The notes beneath the pieces are model-generated. The model was not told the origin of the DNA. It ran no database searches and saw only the letters and a list, made by a program, of their open reading frames with translations. Made by a program: the position numbers and the translations under genes. Below, in pieces: positions 8,328 to 17,554 of a stretch of 51,532 bases of DNA; the first letter of the stretch is position 1, and every line of letters begins with the position of its first letter. This DNA comes from Geminicoccaceae bacterium. Its GTDB lineage: Bacteria > Pseudomonadota > Alphaproteobacteria > Geminicoccales > Geminicoccaceae. The stretch is taken from positions 1-51,532 of the forward strand of contig JANQPX010000080.1 of NCBI GenBank assembly GCA_028285265.1, in the 5' to 3' direction.

Positions 8328-8651
8328 GTGGTTCGTTCTGCGTCAATGGTAGCCACGCCGTTGATCGGCGCCCTGTGCATGTGCTTCGCCGCATTTCCAA
8401 GCTTCGCTGGCGATTACCGAAGCCAATACGAACAAGGATATGATAACGACGTCGACTGCTATGCCGTGACCAAAGCCTATGAGTATCGCGGTCGTCCAGC
8501 CCTGTTCGGCGGGACACAATGTAGGGATCGTTACGGAAACGCTTGGATCGCTGCTGGCTCCCGATATTTCATCCGTTATCTCGGGGGTTACGACGAATAT
8601 GGGTATCATGATCTGGACCGTCTGCCTCACGACGGTGACTATGATCACTAG
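8328..8651 (+). CDS. Small secreted hypothetical protein
   Basis: A 107-residue protein. I chose the GTG at 8328 because GGGAG ends 6 nt before it; the frame is open further upstream without a ribosome-binding site. A signal peptide is clear: hydrophobic residues about 10-24 and a likely cleavage near PSFAG. The mature part is short, acidic and rich in Tyr, Asp and Gly, with two Cys that could form a disulfide in the periplasm. Function unknown. It converges with the metallopeptidase gene, with a hairpin between them. Confidence 0.55.
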   Translation: MVRSASMVATPLIGALCMCFAAFPSFAGDYRSQYEQGYDNDVDCYAVTKAYEYRGRPALFGGTQCRDRYGNAWIAAGSRYFIRYLGGYDEYGYHDLDRLPHDGDYDH

Positions 8652-8706
8652 TGTTCTTGAACTTGGAATGGAAACGCTTGAGTTTGGGAGTGGTCTGCTT
8701 ACAGCT

Positions 8707-8729
8707 GGATAGCCGCCCGAAGGCTATCC
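8707..8729. terminator. Hairpin between convergent genes
   Basis: A perfect 8-bp stem, GGATAGCC (8707-8714) with GGCTATCC (8722-8729) and a 7-nt loop, lies in the 99-bp gap between two convergent genes. No T-run follows on either strand, so it may only slow transcription. Confidence 0.4.
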
Positions 8730-8750
8730 TCCGGGTAGTGCCAAAAGCCG

Positions 8751-10070
8751 TCATTCGGAGATCTGTAAACCCGCTTTCGCGAGCCCATTTCTGACAAAGG
8801 CATCTGGATGATCAATTCTGCCCTTGATCATCTTCTCCAGAAAGTCTGCGGTGGCTGGCACATACCCCCGCACAAGCTGAAGGTAGAGCTCTGCATCATG
8901 CAACACGCCCTCAGGCCGCTTCTCCATGAACTCTTTCCAAATAGCAAAGAGATCTATGGCTCCGCCCGACTCGCGCCGAAGTGCACGATCTATCGCCAAA
9001 TGCATCAGGAGCCCGCAATCGTAGCCAGCCCTGTAATTGTCGGCCGTGATCTCGGCCGACAGCTGCCCCTGCTTGATCGCTGAGACGCATTCAGCAAACG
9101 CCTGCTCAAGATAAGCGCTTCGATCCGATTCTTGCCAGTAGCCAAGATCCATTGTCGCCAGCAAGGCCATGGCATCAGCGGATCCTTCAATCAGCCAGCT
9201 TTGCTGCCTCCCAAGGCTGAGAGCGCTAAACTTCTGAAGATCTTGGAAGACATGTGCCATCTCATGGGCGATGAACATTGACACCCATTGCCGATCCTGT
9301 TCTTCCGGGTTCCGCCAACCCTCGCCATAGAAATGAAAAAATACCTGATTTTGAATGACCCCGCCTTTGCTGCCAGCGTGACCATCAAGGCGCTCATCAT
9401 GCTGTGAAAGAGAGAAAACAAGATCATCATGCTCTGCATTCAGACGTGCTGCAAAATATGCAATGACCTTGGGTAGCAGTTTGTCAAACATCCCCCTCAG
9501 GTGAGGCGACATACCTGTGTCATAGAGAACTTGATGGCCCGCCAACGTCTCGAGCTTGTGCTTGCCGATATAGGAGAATCGTTGCCCCTCGCCCGATAGG
9601 CGCTCAACCCCGTCAAGGTGATAAAACGAGAAACTGAGTTCAACCTCTTTGCCGATAATTGTCTCAGGTGGTTCAGGCCAGACGATGAAGGAGGGATCGT
9701 GGATGAGCACCCCCCCATCACTGAAGGGAATAAAGGAAGGCTGGCTGCCAATACTTCGCGTGAAGCGTGTAGCAACGGTGAACTCCACCTCATCAAAGTC
9801 GACGCCGTCCTTGCGCTGAATGTAGTCAGCTCCAGACGCTCGTACGATTTCAAATGCTGGATCAACAGGCTCCCAATAGTTGGTACGAGCCGAGGGTTCA
9901 TCGAGCGTGTTAGCAATGAAATAGAGCTTGGGAACTGGGCTTGCCGAGTCGAACCGGACCTGCCAGCGCTTCCCCTCAAGCTGCGTCACAATAACTTCCA
10001 TTTGAGCCCCAGCAACGGATGACTGCATCGAGAAAATAATAGCGCCAATCGCAAAAACTAGCTTCTTCAT
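8751..10070 (-). CDS. Secreted gluzincin-type metallopeptidase-like protein
   Basis: A 439-residue protein with an N-terminal signal peptide (MKKLVFAIGAIIFSMQ, cleavage near VAGAQ). A beta-rich N-terminal half is followed by a helical catalytic-like half carrying HEMAH (His269 and His273 as zinc ligands, Glu270 as catalytic base). A second glutamate motif, WLIEGSADA, places Glu295 22 residues later as the likely third ligand, a gluzincin arrangement. The layout recalls M1/M61-like periplasmic peptidases with an MA clan core, but I cannot assign a named family. The ATG at 10070 is preferred over the one at 10082, as it begins a typical signal peptide. The protein should act in the periplasm or outside the cell. 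Confidence 0.7.
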   Translation of the reverse strand: MKKLVFAIGAIIFSMQSSVAGAQMEVIVTQLEGKRWQVRFDSASPVPKLYFIANTLDEPSARTNYWEPVDPAFEIVRASGADYIQRKDGVDFDEVEFTVATRFTRSIGSQPSFIPFSDGGVLIHDPSFIVWPEPPETIIGKEVELSFSFYHLDGVERLSGEGQRFSYIGKHKLETLAGHQVLYDTGMSPHLRGMFDKLLPKVIAYFAARLNAEHDDLVFSLSQHDERLDGHAGSKGGVIQNQVFFHFYGEGWRNPEEQDRQWVSMFIAHEMAHVFQDLQKFSALSLGRQQSWLIEGSADAMALLATMDLGYWQESDRSAYLEQAFAECVSAIKQGQLSAEITADNYRAGYDCGLLMHLAIDRALRRESGGAIDLFAIWKEFMEKRPEGVLHDAELYLQLVRGYVPATADFLEKMIKGRIDHPDAFVRNGLAKAGLQISE

Positions 10071-10191
10071 GGCTGAAATCATGCAGGGCTCCCTATACCG
10101 AATTCATGATTACCCGGCGCGATCCTAGAGGCAATGCTCCTACCTCCTTTGCGTTACGAAGATCCTTTAGCGATCGGCAGCGGAGGACTGC

Positions 10192-10722
10192 TTTCCGGCG
10201 GTTACCGGCATGCGCTCCGGCGAGGTTTGTCGACTCAAGGTCGGCGACATCGACAGTGATCAGATGATCATTCGGGTGGTTCAGGGCAAAGGTAAGAAGG
10301 ATCGCCAGGTCAAGCTGCCCAAGGATCTACCCGGTTTGCTCAGGGCCTGGTAGCTGGTTCGGTCCCAGCGTCTCGATGCCGGCACGCCGCTTCAGGAACG
10401 CTGGCTGTTTCCGGGTGGCAAAGACCAAGGCCCGATCTCGCGTCGTCAGTTCAGCCGCCTGTTCCGTGAGACCGTAAGAATGGCAGGGATCACCAAGCGC
10501 GTGACCTTGCATTCCCTACGCAACAGCTTCACCACTCATCTCCTGGATGACGGTACGGATATTCGCGTCATCCAGGCGATGCTCGGTCATAGTAAATTGG
10601 ATGTGACGGCACGTTACACCCAAGTCGCCACCAAGATGATTGCCAAGGTCAAGAGCCCGCTTGATCTTCTGGTATCAACGTCAGGGAGACGCACGAAAGG
10701 CAAAACGCTAAAGCCGGCCTAA
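10192..10722 (+). pseudogene. Truncated tyrosine recombinase (Xer-like integrase)
   Basis: The frame holds the catalytic half of a phage/Xer integrase: TGMRSGEVCRLKVGDI with the first catalytic Arg, HSLRNSFTTH with the His and second Arg, LGHS, and the nucleophile Tyr in TARYTQVA. The N-terminal arm-binding half is missing, and an in-frame TAG stands at 10351-10353. The reading is otherwise uninterrupted to the TAA-type stop at 10722. The protein cannot be made intact and the gene is inactive. Confidence 0.8.
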
Positions 10723-10734
10723 TCCGACGGCTCC

Positions 10735-11265
10735 ATGCGCCATCCAAGCCTGGAGGTCGCGGATATCTTCCGCGACCACGGCGCCGCCTGGCGTGCCGCC
10801 AATGCCGGCCATCTGAGCCTCGGCCAGCTCAAAGTCATGAGCGCCATCGAGCGCTGCCGCACCGCGGCCCTTGGTGGCCATGTCCCGGTCTGCAGGAGCG
10901 AAGCTCCGAAGATGCGGCTGCAGGCGGGGAAGTCGCACGTTGTGAGGACTGCGATCATCAGGTGATCGCCTATAACAGCTGCCGGGATCGACACTGCCCC
11001 AAATGCCAAGGTGCTGCTGCCCGAACCTGGCTTGCCGAACGCAAGGCCGAACTCCTGCCAGTCGACTACTTCCACCTGGTCTTCACGCTGCCAAAGCCAA
11101 TTGCCGACATCGCCTATCAAAACGAGCGGGTGATCTATGACTTGCTGTTCAAAGCCAGTGCCGAGGCCACCATCACCATCGCCGCCGACAAAAAACATCT
11201 CGGGGTTCGGATCGGTATCACCTCGGTAATCCACTCTTGGGGATCGGCGATGACCCACCACTCCC
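10735..11265 (+). pseudogene. IS91-family transposase, frameshifted and truncated
   Basis: The first 55 residues (MRHPSLEVADIFRDHGAAWR onward) and a later piece in another frame (AYNSCRDRHCPKCQGAAART onward) together match the zinc-ribbon N-terminus of IS91-type HUH transposases. A frameshift near 10900-10965 disrupts the first Cys pair. Homology ends near 11265 after the GSAMTHH stretch, before the HUH and catalytic Tyr region. No active transposase can result. Confidence 0.75.
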
Positions 11266-11557
11266 ATAAGCTGCCATCTCGAAGACATAAGCAGGCGTGA
11301 TCATGGTTGGTATACCTCGTTGGCTGCACGTGAACGCCGCCGCTCATGCCAAGCATGCGCAGGGCTGAAGTTCGCCGGGCATTTTCGAGGTTTATCCAGC
11401 CGTTTCCAGCATCACAATGACCGGGATGGGTCACACACCAGAAGGTGCCCCGTTTTTGGCGTATCCGCAGCTGGTTTCAGAAAGTTGTCCCTGGAAGCCG
11501 AATGCTGAGGATAGAGGGCATATTCATCTGAAGTGGTGAGCAACAATTTTCTATGCG

Positions 11558-11698
11558 CTAGCCAAACACGGCGATTGCGGCTGTGATCCCGACAGCCGCC
11601 ACCAAAGCGGCTATTAGCCCGGCCCTCAACCATGAGGGCCGCTTGGTTGGTTTGCGAAAGGGGACTCCTCGCTGACGTTCGTGAGCGTACCAAGGCAT
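11558..11698 (-). CDS. Very small single-pass membrane protein
   Basis: A 46-residue frame whose start is well supported: GAGGAAAG lies about 7 nt before the ATG at 11698. The first 22 residues are basic (HERQRG, RKPTKRP), and residues about 25-45 form one Ala/Ile/Val-rich membrane helix that ends at the stop. This is a typical tail-anchored or N-in small membrane protein. The family is unknown. It sits between the IS91 remnant and a family A repeat. Confidence 0.5.
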   Translation of the reverse strand: MPWYAHERQRGVPFRKPTKRPSWLRAGLIAALVAAVGITAAIAVFG

Positions 11699-11764
11699 AA
11701 GCGCACTTTCCTCATTTTTTGAGTGTATGTACAGGCAGTCATCGGTTTATGGACTCGCTTGAGT

Positions 11765-11912
11765 CTGCAAGGGTTAAGAGGGTGAGTTAGCGCCACATCG
11801 GGTGGCGCCCGCTTAGCTAGGCAAAGGAGTCTTTGAGCGCAGAACTTGCCTGGTGTGTCTGTGGTCGGCCGCGTTTCTGCCGGAGGGCTCATGACCAGGG
11901 AGTGCCAAATGA
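11765..11912 (+). repeat. Dispersed intergenic repeat, family A with shared 3' end
   Basis: Carries the family A blocks (AGGGTGAGTTAGCGCCACATC, GCGCCCGCTTAGCTAGGCAAA, a TGTCTGTGGTCGG-like core) and then the CATGACCAGGGAGTGCCA ending seen in families B and C. This copy links the families as parts of one larger element. Confidence 0.6.
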
Positions 11913-11994
11913 AGCTCCCCCCGCCACAAATAGGCACACAACAGTTCGATGGTCAGCTAAACTGAGACCGCAAGACAAAGCTCGAGGTCACATG

Positions 11995-12990
11995 ATGACA
12001 AACAGGCACTCCTCGATCTCGTCAGGAAACATCGAAACTTCCCGAAGCGTGGAGCAAGGCAAGCTGGCAGCTCTAGAAGCGGCCCTTCACCAAGTGTTTG
12101 ACAAGCTTTCCTTAGCGGGGATGGCGGCGGGCGTTCTGCGCGGTCGAGAATTCATATGGTTTAGAGGCTTCGGCTATGCCGACTTGACGCAGAAAACGCC
12201 GGTGACACGCCACACGCCATTTCATCTGGCTTCGTTGACCAAAACCTTTGCGTCCACCCTGCTCCTGCAACTCGTCGAAAAGGGCCAACTCAATCTCGAT
12301 TCGCCTGCCGCGGACTATGGTATCGAGCTGAAGAGTAGCGGCACCATCACCGTGCGGCATCTCTTTGCGCACACTTCTGGTGGAAATCCCGGCGAGCGCT
12401 ATGAGTATGACGGATCACGCTTTGGCCAGCTTGACCGTGTCCTTGAGCAGATCACCGGTCGCAGTTTCGAAGCTAATCTCAACAAGATCATCGTCCAACC
12501 GCTCGGCCTGCAGAATACCGGCCGCATGGGTGAAACCTTCGAAGTGGCCCTGGCGTCACCATATGAACTGAACGACAAAGGTGACTTGGTTCAGGGCACC
12601 TATCCAACTACCTTTAGAAGTTCCGCTGGCCTGGTCGCCTCTGTCGCCGACTATGCCCAGTATGTCGTTGCATTGAAGGGCAATCGGCTCCTGCGGCCTG
12701 AGACGCTTTCCCTAGCTTGGACGCCGACCAAGTCCACAGCAGGCCATGATCTACCCTACGGTCTGGGCTGGTTCGTTGAGACTGTCAATGGGACTAAAGT
12801 GATTTGGCACTACGGTTATTGGAACTGTGTTTCCACATTGGTCGCGATCGTACCCGAACAGGATCAAACCTTTTTCGCCTTTGCCAACACGGACGGCCTT
12901 AGTCGAGGCTTTGACCTAGGCTGCGGCCAAATCGTCAGATCACCAGTCGGTGCACAGTTTCTGGAAGGTCTAGTGTTCGACCAGGATTGA
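11995..12990 (+). CDS. Serine hydrolase of the beta-lactamase/PBP-like family
   Basis: A 331-residue protein of the class C beta-lactamase/esterase fold (beta-lactamase-related family). The nucleophile motif Ser-x-x-Lys is SLTK (Ser80, Lys83), a Tyr-based second motif lies near YEYDGSRF, and WHYGYW supplies an HxG-type third motif. No signal peptide is visible from the chosen start, so it may be cytoplasmic. That fits an esterase or D-aminopeptidase-like role better than a secreted beta-lactamase. I chose the ATG at 11995, with GAGG 7 nt upstream; the frame runs back to 11833 through the repeat and was not used. The substrate is not known. Confidence 0.8.
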   Translation: MTNRHSSISSGNIETSRSVEQGKLAALEAALHQVFDKLSLAGMAAGVLRGREFIWFRGFGYADLTQKTPVTRHTPFHLASLTKTFASTLLLQLVEKGQLNLDSPAADYGIELKSSGTITVRHLFAHTSGGNPGERYEYDGSRFGQLDRVLEQITGRSFEANLNKIIVQPLGLQNTGRMGETFEVALASPYELNDKGDLVQGTYPTTFRSSAGLVASVADYAQYVVALKGNRLLRPETLSLAWTPTKSTAGHDLPYGLGWFVETVNGTKVIWHYGYWNCVSTLVAIVPEQDQTFFAFANTDGLSRGFDLGCGQIVRSPVGAQFLEGLVFDQD

Positions 12991-13109
12991 TTGATATCGG
13001 ACAGTGGCGATTCAACGAGACGCTCAACGGCGACCTGTCGATAGGGATTGAGATCCGGACGTTTAGGATGTCCCCCAGGTCAACTGAAGATTCAAGCCCT
13101 CCTGGCGCG

Positions 13110-13222
13110 CCATCTGCAATGCGCCGCCAAGCCGTCGCTCCGGCAAGAAACCACGCGGAATGGCGGCTTTCGCGTGCATTTCTGACGGAAGCCGCATGGC
13201 AAGGTTGCGCCATAAGGCGACA
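13110..13222 (+). repeat. Dispersed intergenic repeat, family C, copy 1
   Basis: Pairs with 17555-17662: ATGCGCCGCCAAGC, CGCTCCG, AAGAAA-CACGCGGAA, GGCGGCTTT, a TTTCTGACG-AAGC box and GCATG near the end. It lies between the serine hydrolase and the DHFR-like gene. Confidence 0.55.
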
Positions 13223-13251
13223 TAAGCCTTGCCAGCCGCTACAATGCCAAC

Positions 13252-13794
13252 ATGACGACAGGACATGTATTCATTGCCGTCAGTTTGGACGGCTTCATCG
13301 CACGCCGTGACGGCGACATTGACTGGCTCGAAAACCAGGGCGGCGAGAACGAAGACCACGGATTTGCTGAGATGATGGCTTCCGTGGACGGCCTGATCAT
13401 GGGCAGAGCCACTTTTCAGAAGGTGCTGTCATTGGGTGAATGGATCTATGAAAAGCCAGTGATTGTGATGAGCCAATCGCTTACCCAGTCAGACGTTCCG
13501 GATCACCTTCGAGGCAGAGTTCGGCTGTCAAGCTCAACACCGAAAGCTCTATTGGACGAATTGAACGCCGAAGATTGGAGCCGTGCCTACGTGGATGGTG
13601 GGAGGCTAATTCAGTCGTTTCTTTCTGAGGGACTGATCGAAGATCTCTGGCTAACCCGCATTCCGATCCTTATCGGTGATGGACTACCGCTGTTTGGTCC
13701 TATTCCCCACGACATAAACCTCGAACATCTGGACACGAAGTCATTTCCATCGGGCTTGGTCAGTTCAAAGTATCGCATTGTTCGGAGCACGTAG
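13252..13794 (+). CDS. Dihydrofolate reductase family protein (RibD C-terminal-like)
   Basis: A 180-residue protein of the RibD C-terminal/DHFR-like fold. Its hallmarks are VFIAVSLDGFIARRDGDIDW at the N-terminus, LIMGRATF near residue 50, a central YVDGGRLIQSFL segment and LTRIPILIGDGLPLFG near the C-terminus. These proteins are probably NADPH-dependent reductases. They are distinct from true folate DHFR and from full RibD, and the natural substrate is seldom known. No flavin or deaminase domain is fused. The gene is probably monocistronic, as a family C repeat lies upstream and a family A repeat downstream. Confidence 0.85.
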   Translation: MTTGHVFIAVSLDGFIARRDGDIDWLENQGGENEDHGFAEMMASVDGLIMGRATFQKVLSLGEWIYEKPVIVMSQSLTQSDVPDHLRGRVRLSSSTPKALLDELNAEDWSRAYVDGGRLIQSFLSEGLIEDLWLTRIPILIGDGLPLFGPIPHDINLEHLDTKSFPSGLVSSKYRIVRST

Positions 13795-13985
13795 GGTCTC
13801 CTTAGGGTCTTGGCTGTGCGAAATAAAAACATCGGAAAAGCCGATTAGAAACTCATTCTACAGGCGGGAAAACCGTCTCCGGACTTCAGATGGAATGGGG
13901 CTAAAGAGGCTGAATTCGGCGGCCGATTGAGCCTCTTGTTGTCCAGCTAAAGAAAACTCTTCTCGTTCAAATCTGAAAAACGGTC

Positions 13986-14125
13986 TTTTGACACGGCCAG
14001 GGTCAAAAAGGGTTCGCTAGCGCTGCATCGGGTAGCGCCCGCGTTGCTAGGCAAAGCAGTCACTAAAGTGAGAATTCGCCTGGCATGTCTGCTGTCCAGC
14101 ACATTCTCGCCAGAAAGGCCTAGGC
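13986..14125 (+). repeat. Dispersed intergenic repeat, family A, copy with intact inverted repeat
   Basis: The copy closest to 66-200. TTTTGAC (13986-13992) and GTCAAAA (14002-14008) form the opening inverted repeat, again with a 9-nt spacer. GCGCCCGCGTTGCTAGGCAA and GCCTGGCATGTCTGCTGTCC follow. The rest of 13795-14370 holds nothing that I recognise. Confidence 0.7.
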
Positions 14126-14370
14126 CGCGACGTGTCAGATATGGACACAAGCACATGCAAGTGAGAGGCCGTAATGCGAAATTTAACGACTTCAGTGGTC
14201 AATTTCGATATCTGAATGACCACAAGTACCTTTCAGGCGCTTTTTGGCACGAGCCATCGAATAGCCGCTTGCCGGTGGCCATCTGCATCTTTAGGTCCAC
14301 TGTCGCTATCAGACATCAACCCGCACTAACACTGCAGGGCAGCGTCGAGCCCAAAACGCCCCCGTCCACC

Positions 14371-14405
14371 GCGAGCGGCGGCGGAACCGCCGCTCGCTAG
14401 TTTCT
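14371..14405. terminator. Strong hairpin at the 3' end of the BCCT gene
   Basis: A perfect 11-bp GC-rich stem, GCGAGCGGCGG (14371-14381) with CCGCCGCTCGC (14387-14397) and a 5-nt loop, abuts the stop of the minus-strand BCCT gene. The T-rich tail (TAGTTTCTTT) lies on the plus strand. The element may therefore protect the BCCT transcript and also block read-through from the left. Confidence 0.6.
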
Positions 14406-16007
14406 TTAGAGCTTCCGGTGTTCAGCCCTTAGCGCCAACCACAGGCAGTAGCACATAACCAGAACCACGATTGTGAACGGGATACCCGTCGAGACCGCGG
14501 CACCCTGAAGCGCTGCCAACCCACCGCCAAGCAGCAACGCGATGGCGACCAGCCCCTCGAGCGTGCACCAGAAGACCCGCTGCACCACCGGCGCATCCAT
14601 CTTGCCGCCCGCCGTGATCGTATCGATCACTAGTGATCCCGAGTCGGACGAGGTGACGAAGAAGATCACGATCAGCACCAGCGAGATCGGCGCGATGATC
14701 GAGTAGAGCGGAAGCTCTTTCAGGAACCCGAACAGAGCGCCCTCTGGCGCGTAGCTGTCGATCACGGTTGCCCGAACACCTTCGGCGCCGCCGGCGTTGA
14801 GCATGTCGATCGCAGCACCGCCGAAGGTCGACATCCAGAGCGCACAGACAGCTGTTGGTGCGATCAATGCGCAAAGCACGAACTCGCGCACCGTGCGCCC
14901 CTTCGAAATCCGGGCGATGAACATGCCGACGAACGGCGACCAGGAAATCCACCAGGCCCAGTAAAACGTCGTCCAGCCATGGAAGAAGCTGGTATCCTCT
15001 CGCCCGAATGGATTTGACAGCGCTGGTAGTAGCAGCACGTAATCGATCATAACGTTGAAGTACCGCGTGATCGCCGTGACGAAGCCCGTCACGAACAGCA
15101 CGAAGAAGAACAGTGCGACCGCCATGATCATGTTGATCTCGGACAGCCGCTTCACACCTGCGTCCATCCCCATCAGCACCGAGCCGAGCGCAATGACCGT
15201 AATGCCGATGATGAGCAGCACATACACCGTATTGCTCGTTTCGATGCCAAATACCTCATAGAGGCCTGCTGCTACCTGTTGCGCACCTAGCCCAAGCGAC
15301 GTGGTCAGACCGAACAGCGTCGCGAAGACGGCAAGCGTGTCGATGATGTGACCCCACCAGCCCCAGACTCGTTCGCCGAGAAGCGGGTAGAAGGCCGAGC
15401 GCAGGGTCAGCGGCAGTTTGAGATTGTAGGCAAAGATCGCCAAAGCGAGCCCGACTGCCGCGTACACCGCCCAGCCTTCGAGGCCCCAATGGTGAACGGT
15501 GCCGACGATGCCGATATACTCATTGCCGGGCGTCTGATCGTCGATGCCAAGCGGATGAGCAGCGCCGCCTTCGGAGAAGTTATAGTAGGTCGGCTCCAAC
15601 ACACCGAAGAACAAGAGACCAATGCCGATGCCGGCGGCGAACATCATCGCGATCCAGCCGGCGTAGGAGTAATCCGGCTTCGCGTCCTTGCCGCCGATCC
15701 TCACCGAACCGACCGGCAGAATGATCAGCACGAGACAAAAAAGCGTAATCGCATTGACGGAGAGCACCAGAAACCAGTCGAAGGTGCTGGTCAGCCAGGG
15801 ACGCAGCCATCCGAAGAACGCTGCCGACGCTTCCTGATTGGCCAGCGATATCAAAACGAACGCCGCAATGAGAATACTGGAGATGAGGAAGACCGGGTTA
15901 TGTATGTCGAGACCGAATGGGCGGACATTGTCCTGACCGAGTTCGTACTCGGTTTCGAAGTCCCAAACCCTTGGGTCAGGATCGAGCATCTTTTTCGTCT
16001 CAGACAT
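14406..16007 (-). CDS. BCCT-family betaine/choline/carnitine transporter
   Basis: A 533-residue inner-membrane protein with about 12 transmembrane helices and the BCCT signature around WAWWISWSPFVGMFIARISK, including the Trp-rich substrate region and the Arg-rich segment that follows. Homologues (BetP, OpuD, BetT) import glycine betaine or choline with Na+ or H+ for osmoprotection. The long C-terminal osmosensory tail of BetP is absent; the chain ends about 10 residues after the last helix. I chose the ATG at 16007 (MSETKKM), with GGGAAG upstream, over a longer frame to 16100 that has no ribosome-binding site. It appears monocistronic. Confidence 0.92.
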   Translation of the reverse strand: MSETKKMLDPDPRVWDFETEYELGQDNVRPFGLDIHNPVFLISSILIAAFVLISLANQEASAAFFGWLRPWLTSTFDWFLVLSVNAITLFCLVLIILPVGSVRIGGKDAKPDYSYAGWIAMMFAAGIGIGLLFFGVLEPTYYNFSEGGAAHPLGIDDQTPGNEYIGIVGTVHHWGLEGWAVYAAVGLALAIFAYNLKLPLTLRSAFYPLLGERVWGWWGHIIDTLAVFATLFGLTTSLGLGAQQVAAGLYEVFGIETSNTVYVLLIIGITVIALGSVLMGMDAGVKRLSEINMIMAVALFFFVLFVTGFVTAITRYFNVMIDYVLLLPALSNPFGREDTSFFHGWTTFYWAWWISWSPFVGMFIARISKGRTVREFVLCALIAPTAVCALWMSTFGGAAIDMLNAGGAEGVRATVIDSYAPEGALFGFLKELPLYSIIAPISLVLIVIFFVTSSDSGSLVIDTITAGGKMDAPVVQRVFWCTLEGLVAIALLLGGGLAALQGAAVSTGIPFTIVVLVMCYCLWLALRAEHRKL

Positions 16008-16314
16008 GATTGCTTCCCAAATGGTTATTATCTGAAGGTACAACTGTGACGCCTCTTCCGACAAGCCCCGACTTTTTGTGTGCTTTCTCGGATCCCACAA
16101 ACAGAACCTATACGGTCATTTGCGAAGCTGCCACGACACTACGGATGGTGGCGAAGCGGCAGAACGCAACCGAGCGTCTCGACCAACCGAAACGGCAGGT
16201 TCCGGCCAAGAGTAACGGGATCTTCAACCATGAGTCACTAAAATTGCGACATGAACTTCATGTCGGCTAAGGCTCGTTCTTGCCGCAATGGTCACTCTAC
16301 CTTGGGGCAAGAGT

Positions 16315-16446
16315 GGGGCATGATTTGACCCTAGCGCGGCCTGCGCAATGTCCGCTGTCGACCTCGGAGTTGCCTCCATGGCTGCCCCCAAAAGGTCGCT
16401 CTTGGGCGGCTTCTTGCCGGGAGACTCATAACCAGGAATTGCCAAT
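16315..16446 (+). repeat. Dispersed intergenic repeat, family B, copy 2
   Basis: Colinear with the copy at 8090-8220: TTGACCCTAGCGCGGC, GCGCAATGTCCGCTGTCG, GGAGTTGCC, CCCAAAAGGTCGCTCTTGGG and CATAACCAGGAATTGCCA at the end. The spacer around it (16008-16669) contains no other feature that I can support. Confidence 0.65.
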
Positions 16447-16669
16447 TTGAGACGCTGCACAGTTCTTAGTATCGCGTCTGCTAGGCTCTTTTTGATCTTT
16501 GCCCTATGTGCCCACAGACAGCCGCTTCGCCATACTCAATTATCGCCCGAATATTTAGGCTTGTTTTGTCGCCTTGAAAGCGTCGGTGCCGTATTTTTTG
16601 ATTTGCGCATCGTACATGGGTTCACGTCGAAATTTCCTCCAGAAAATTGGCAAGAAAGGCAGAAATTTC

Positions 16670-17431
16670 ATGAAGACATGTGCTTGGTTGATTCTCGTGT
16701 TGGTTTTGTCTGCACCGTCGCACGCCCAGAACAGAGAACCTGGGCTCAACTTGAACCCACGAGTACCGAACGAGCCTGTCCGTTTTGGCGAGATGACCCC
16801 ACCATCACCCGTGAGCGGCACGCCATCGGCGACCACATGACGTCTTGCTTCCGATGATCTCTCGTCTTTTGGTCTTTATGGAGCGCGTTTCTTAGAGCGA
16901 AGTGATGAACCCTGCCACGTCATTGCTTTGTTCGAACATCTGCGAGACAATGAAAATGATGAAAATGGCGTATGGTCAGCTTGTGGTAGCGGGGAGAACC
17001 CTCGAAGCGATTCGAATGCTGCCGTTGGTTTCGGCAATCTGTCCGGCCTGGACCCCCGAGCGCATGTGACCGGCGTGGACGTCTGCATCAACAATAACAA
17101 AATAAAGGGTGTCCGATTTGTTGGCATGCGTATCACAAGAAGAGGCCGGATTCGCCCCATCCAGCCGCCACCTGTAGCGGTCGGCTCGGGTACCTCGGTC
17201 GCGTTTACGCCGAACAGAAGCGAGCCAGCAGAACCTCTATTTTGGCGTACAAACTGCGGCGGGCCCTCAAGCAACAAATGGCGAGGCCTCGTAACATGTC
17301 CAAGCGGTTCGGCAGCAACAGCGCTAATCGTTCATCATGTGGCGAATCCAAACCATGCAACGCGCCGGCAGGCGACAGGACTGCAGCTTGAGTGCAGAAC
17401 TGTCGAGGGGATCTTCGTTAGTTTGCAATGA
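16670..17431 (+). pseudogene. Secreted Cys-containing protein split by one in-frame TGA
   Basis: The ATG at 16670 (with AAAGG upstream) starts a 56-codon frame with a clear signal peptide (MKTCAWLILVLVLSAPSHAQ). It stops at TGA 16838-16840. The same frame then stays open for almost 200 more codons to 17431 and reads as a real secreted domain with paired Cys segments, such as VWSACGSGENPRSD, VTGVDVCINNNKIKGVRF, RTNCGG, GLVTCPSG and LQLECRTV. I infer a gene of about 253 codons in which one codon, probably CGA, became TGA. Stop-codon read-through cannot be excluded. I cannot name the family; the internal repeats suggest a lectin-like beta fold. Confidence 0.55.
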
Positions 17432-17554
17432 CAAATGGCACCAATCGAACTGGCTACTCATCGCTGCTGATTGAAGCGGTAGAACTCAGAGTTTGAGCCG
17501 GCCGCCCTCTGCAGCGGCTGCTGTGGTTCAACTTGCGACGCGAGAGCTCGCGGC

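Larger units (their letters stand above)
10192..11265 (+). mobile_element. Remnant of an integrase-carrying IS91-family element
   Basis: A truncated tyrosine-recombinase gene is followed 12 bp later by the 5' third of an IS91-type transposase in the same direction. Rhizobial IS91 relatives often carry this integrase-transposase pair. Both ends are lost: the integrase lacks its N-terminal half and the transposase stops before its catalytic region. The sequence from 11266 to 11557 contains nothing that I recognise. Confidence 0.65.

Noticed and set aside
11626..11937. 103-codon minus-strand frame across a family A repeat
   Set aside because: It covers the dispersed repeat and a better-supported 46-codon gene in another frame.
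13085..13359. 98-codon frame opposite the DHFR-like gene start
   Set aside because: It runs through the family C repeat and the start of a recognised gene in antisense.
15348..16049. Long plus-strand frame of 233 codons opposite the BCCT gene
   Set aside because: It is antisense to a complete, well-recognised transporter and its composition is that of a shadow frame.
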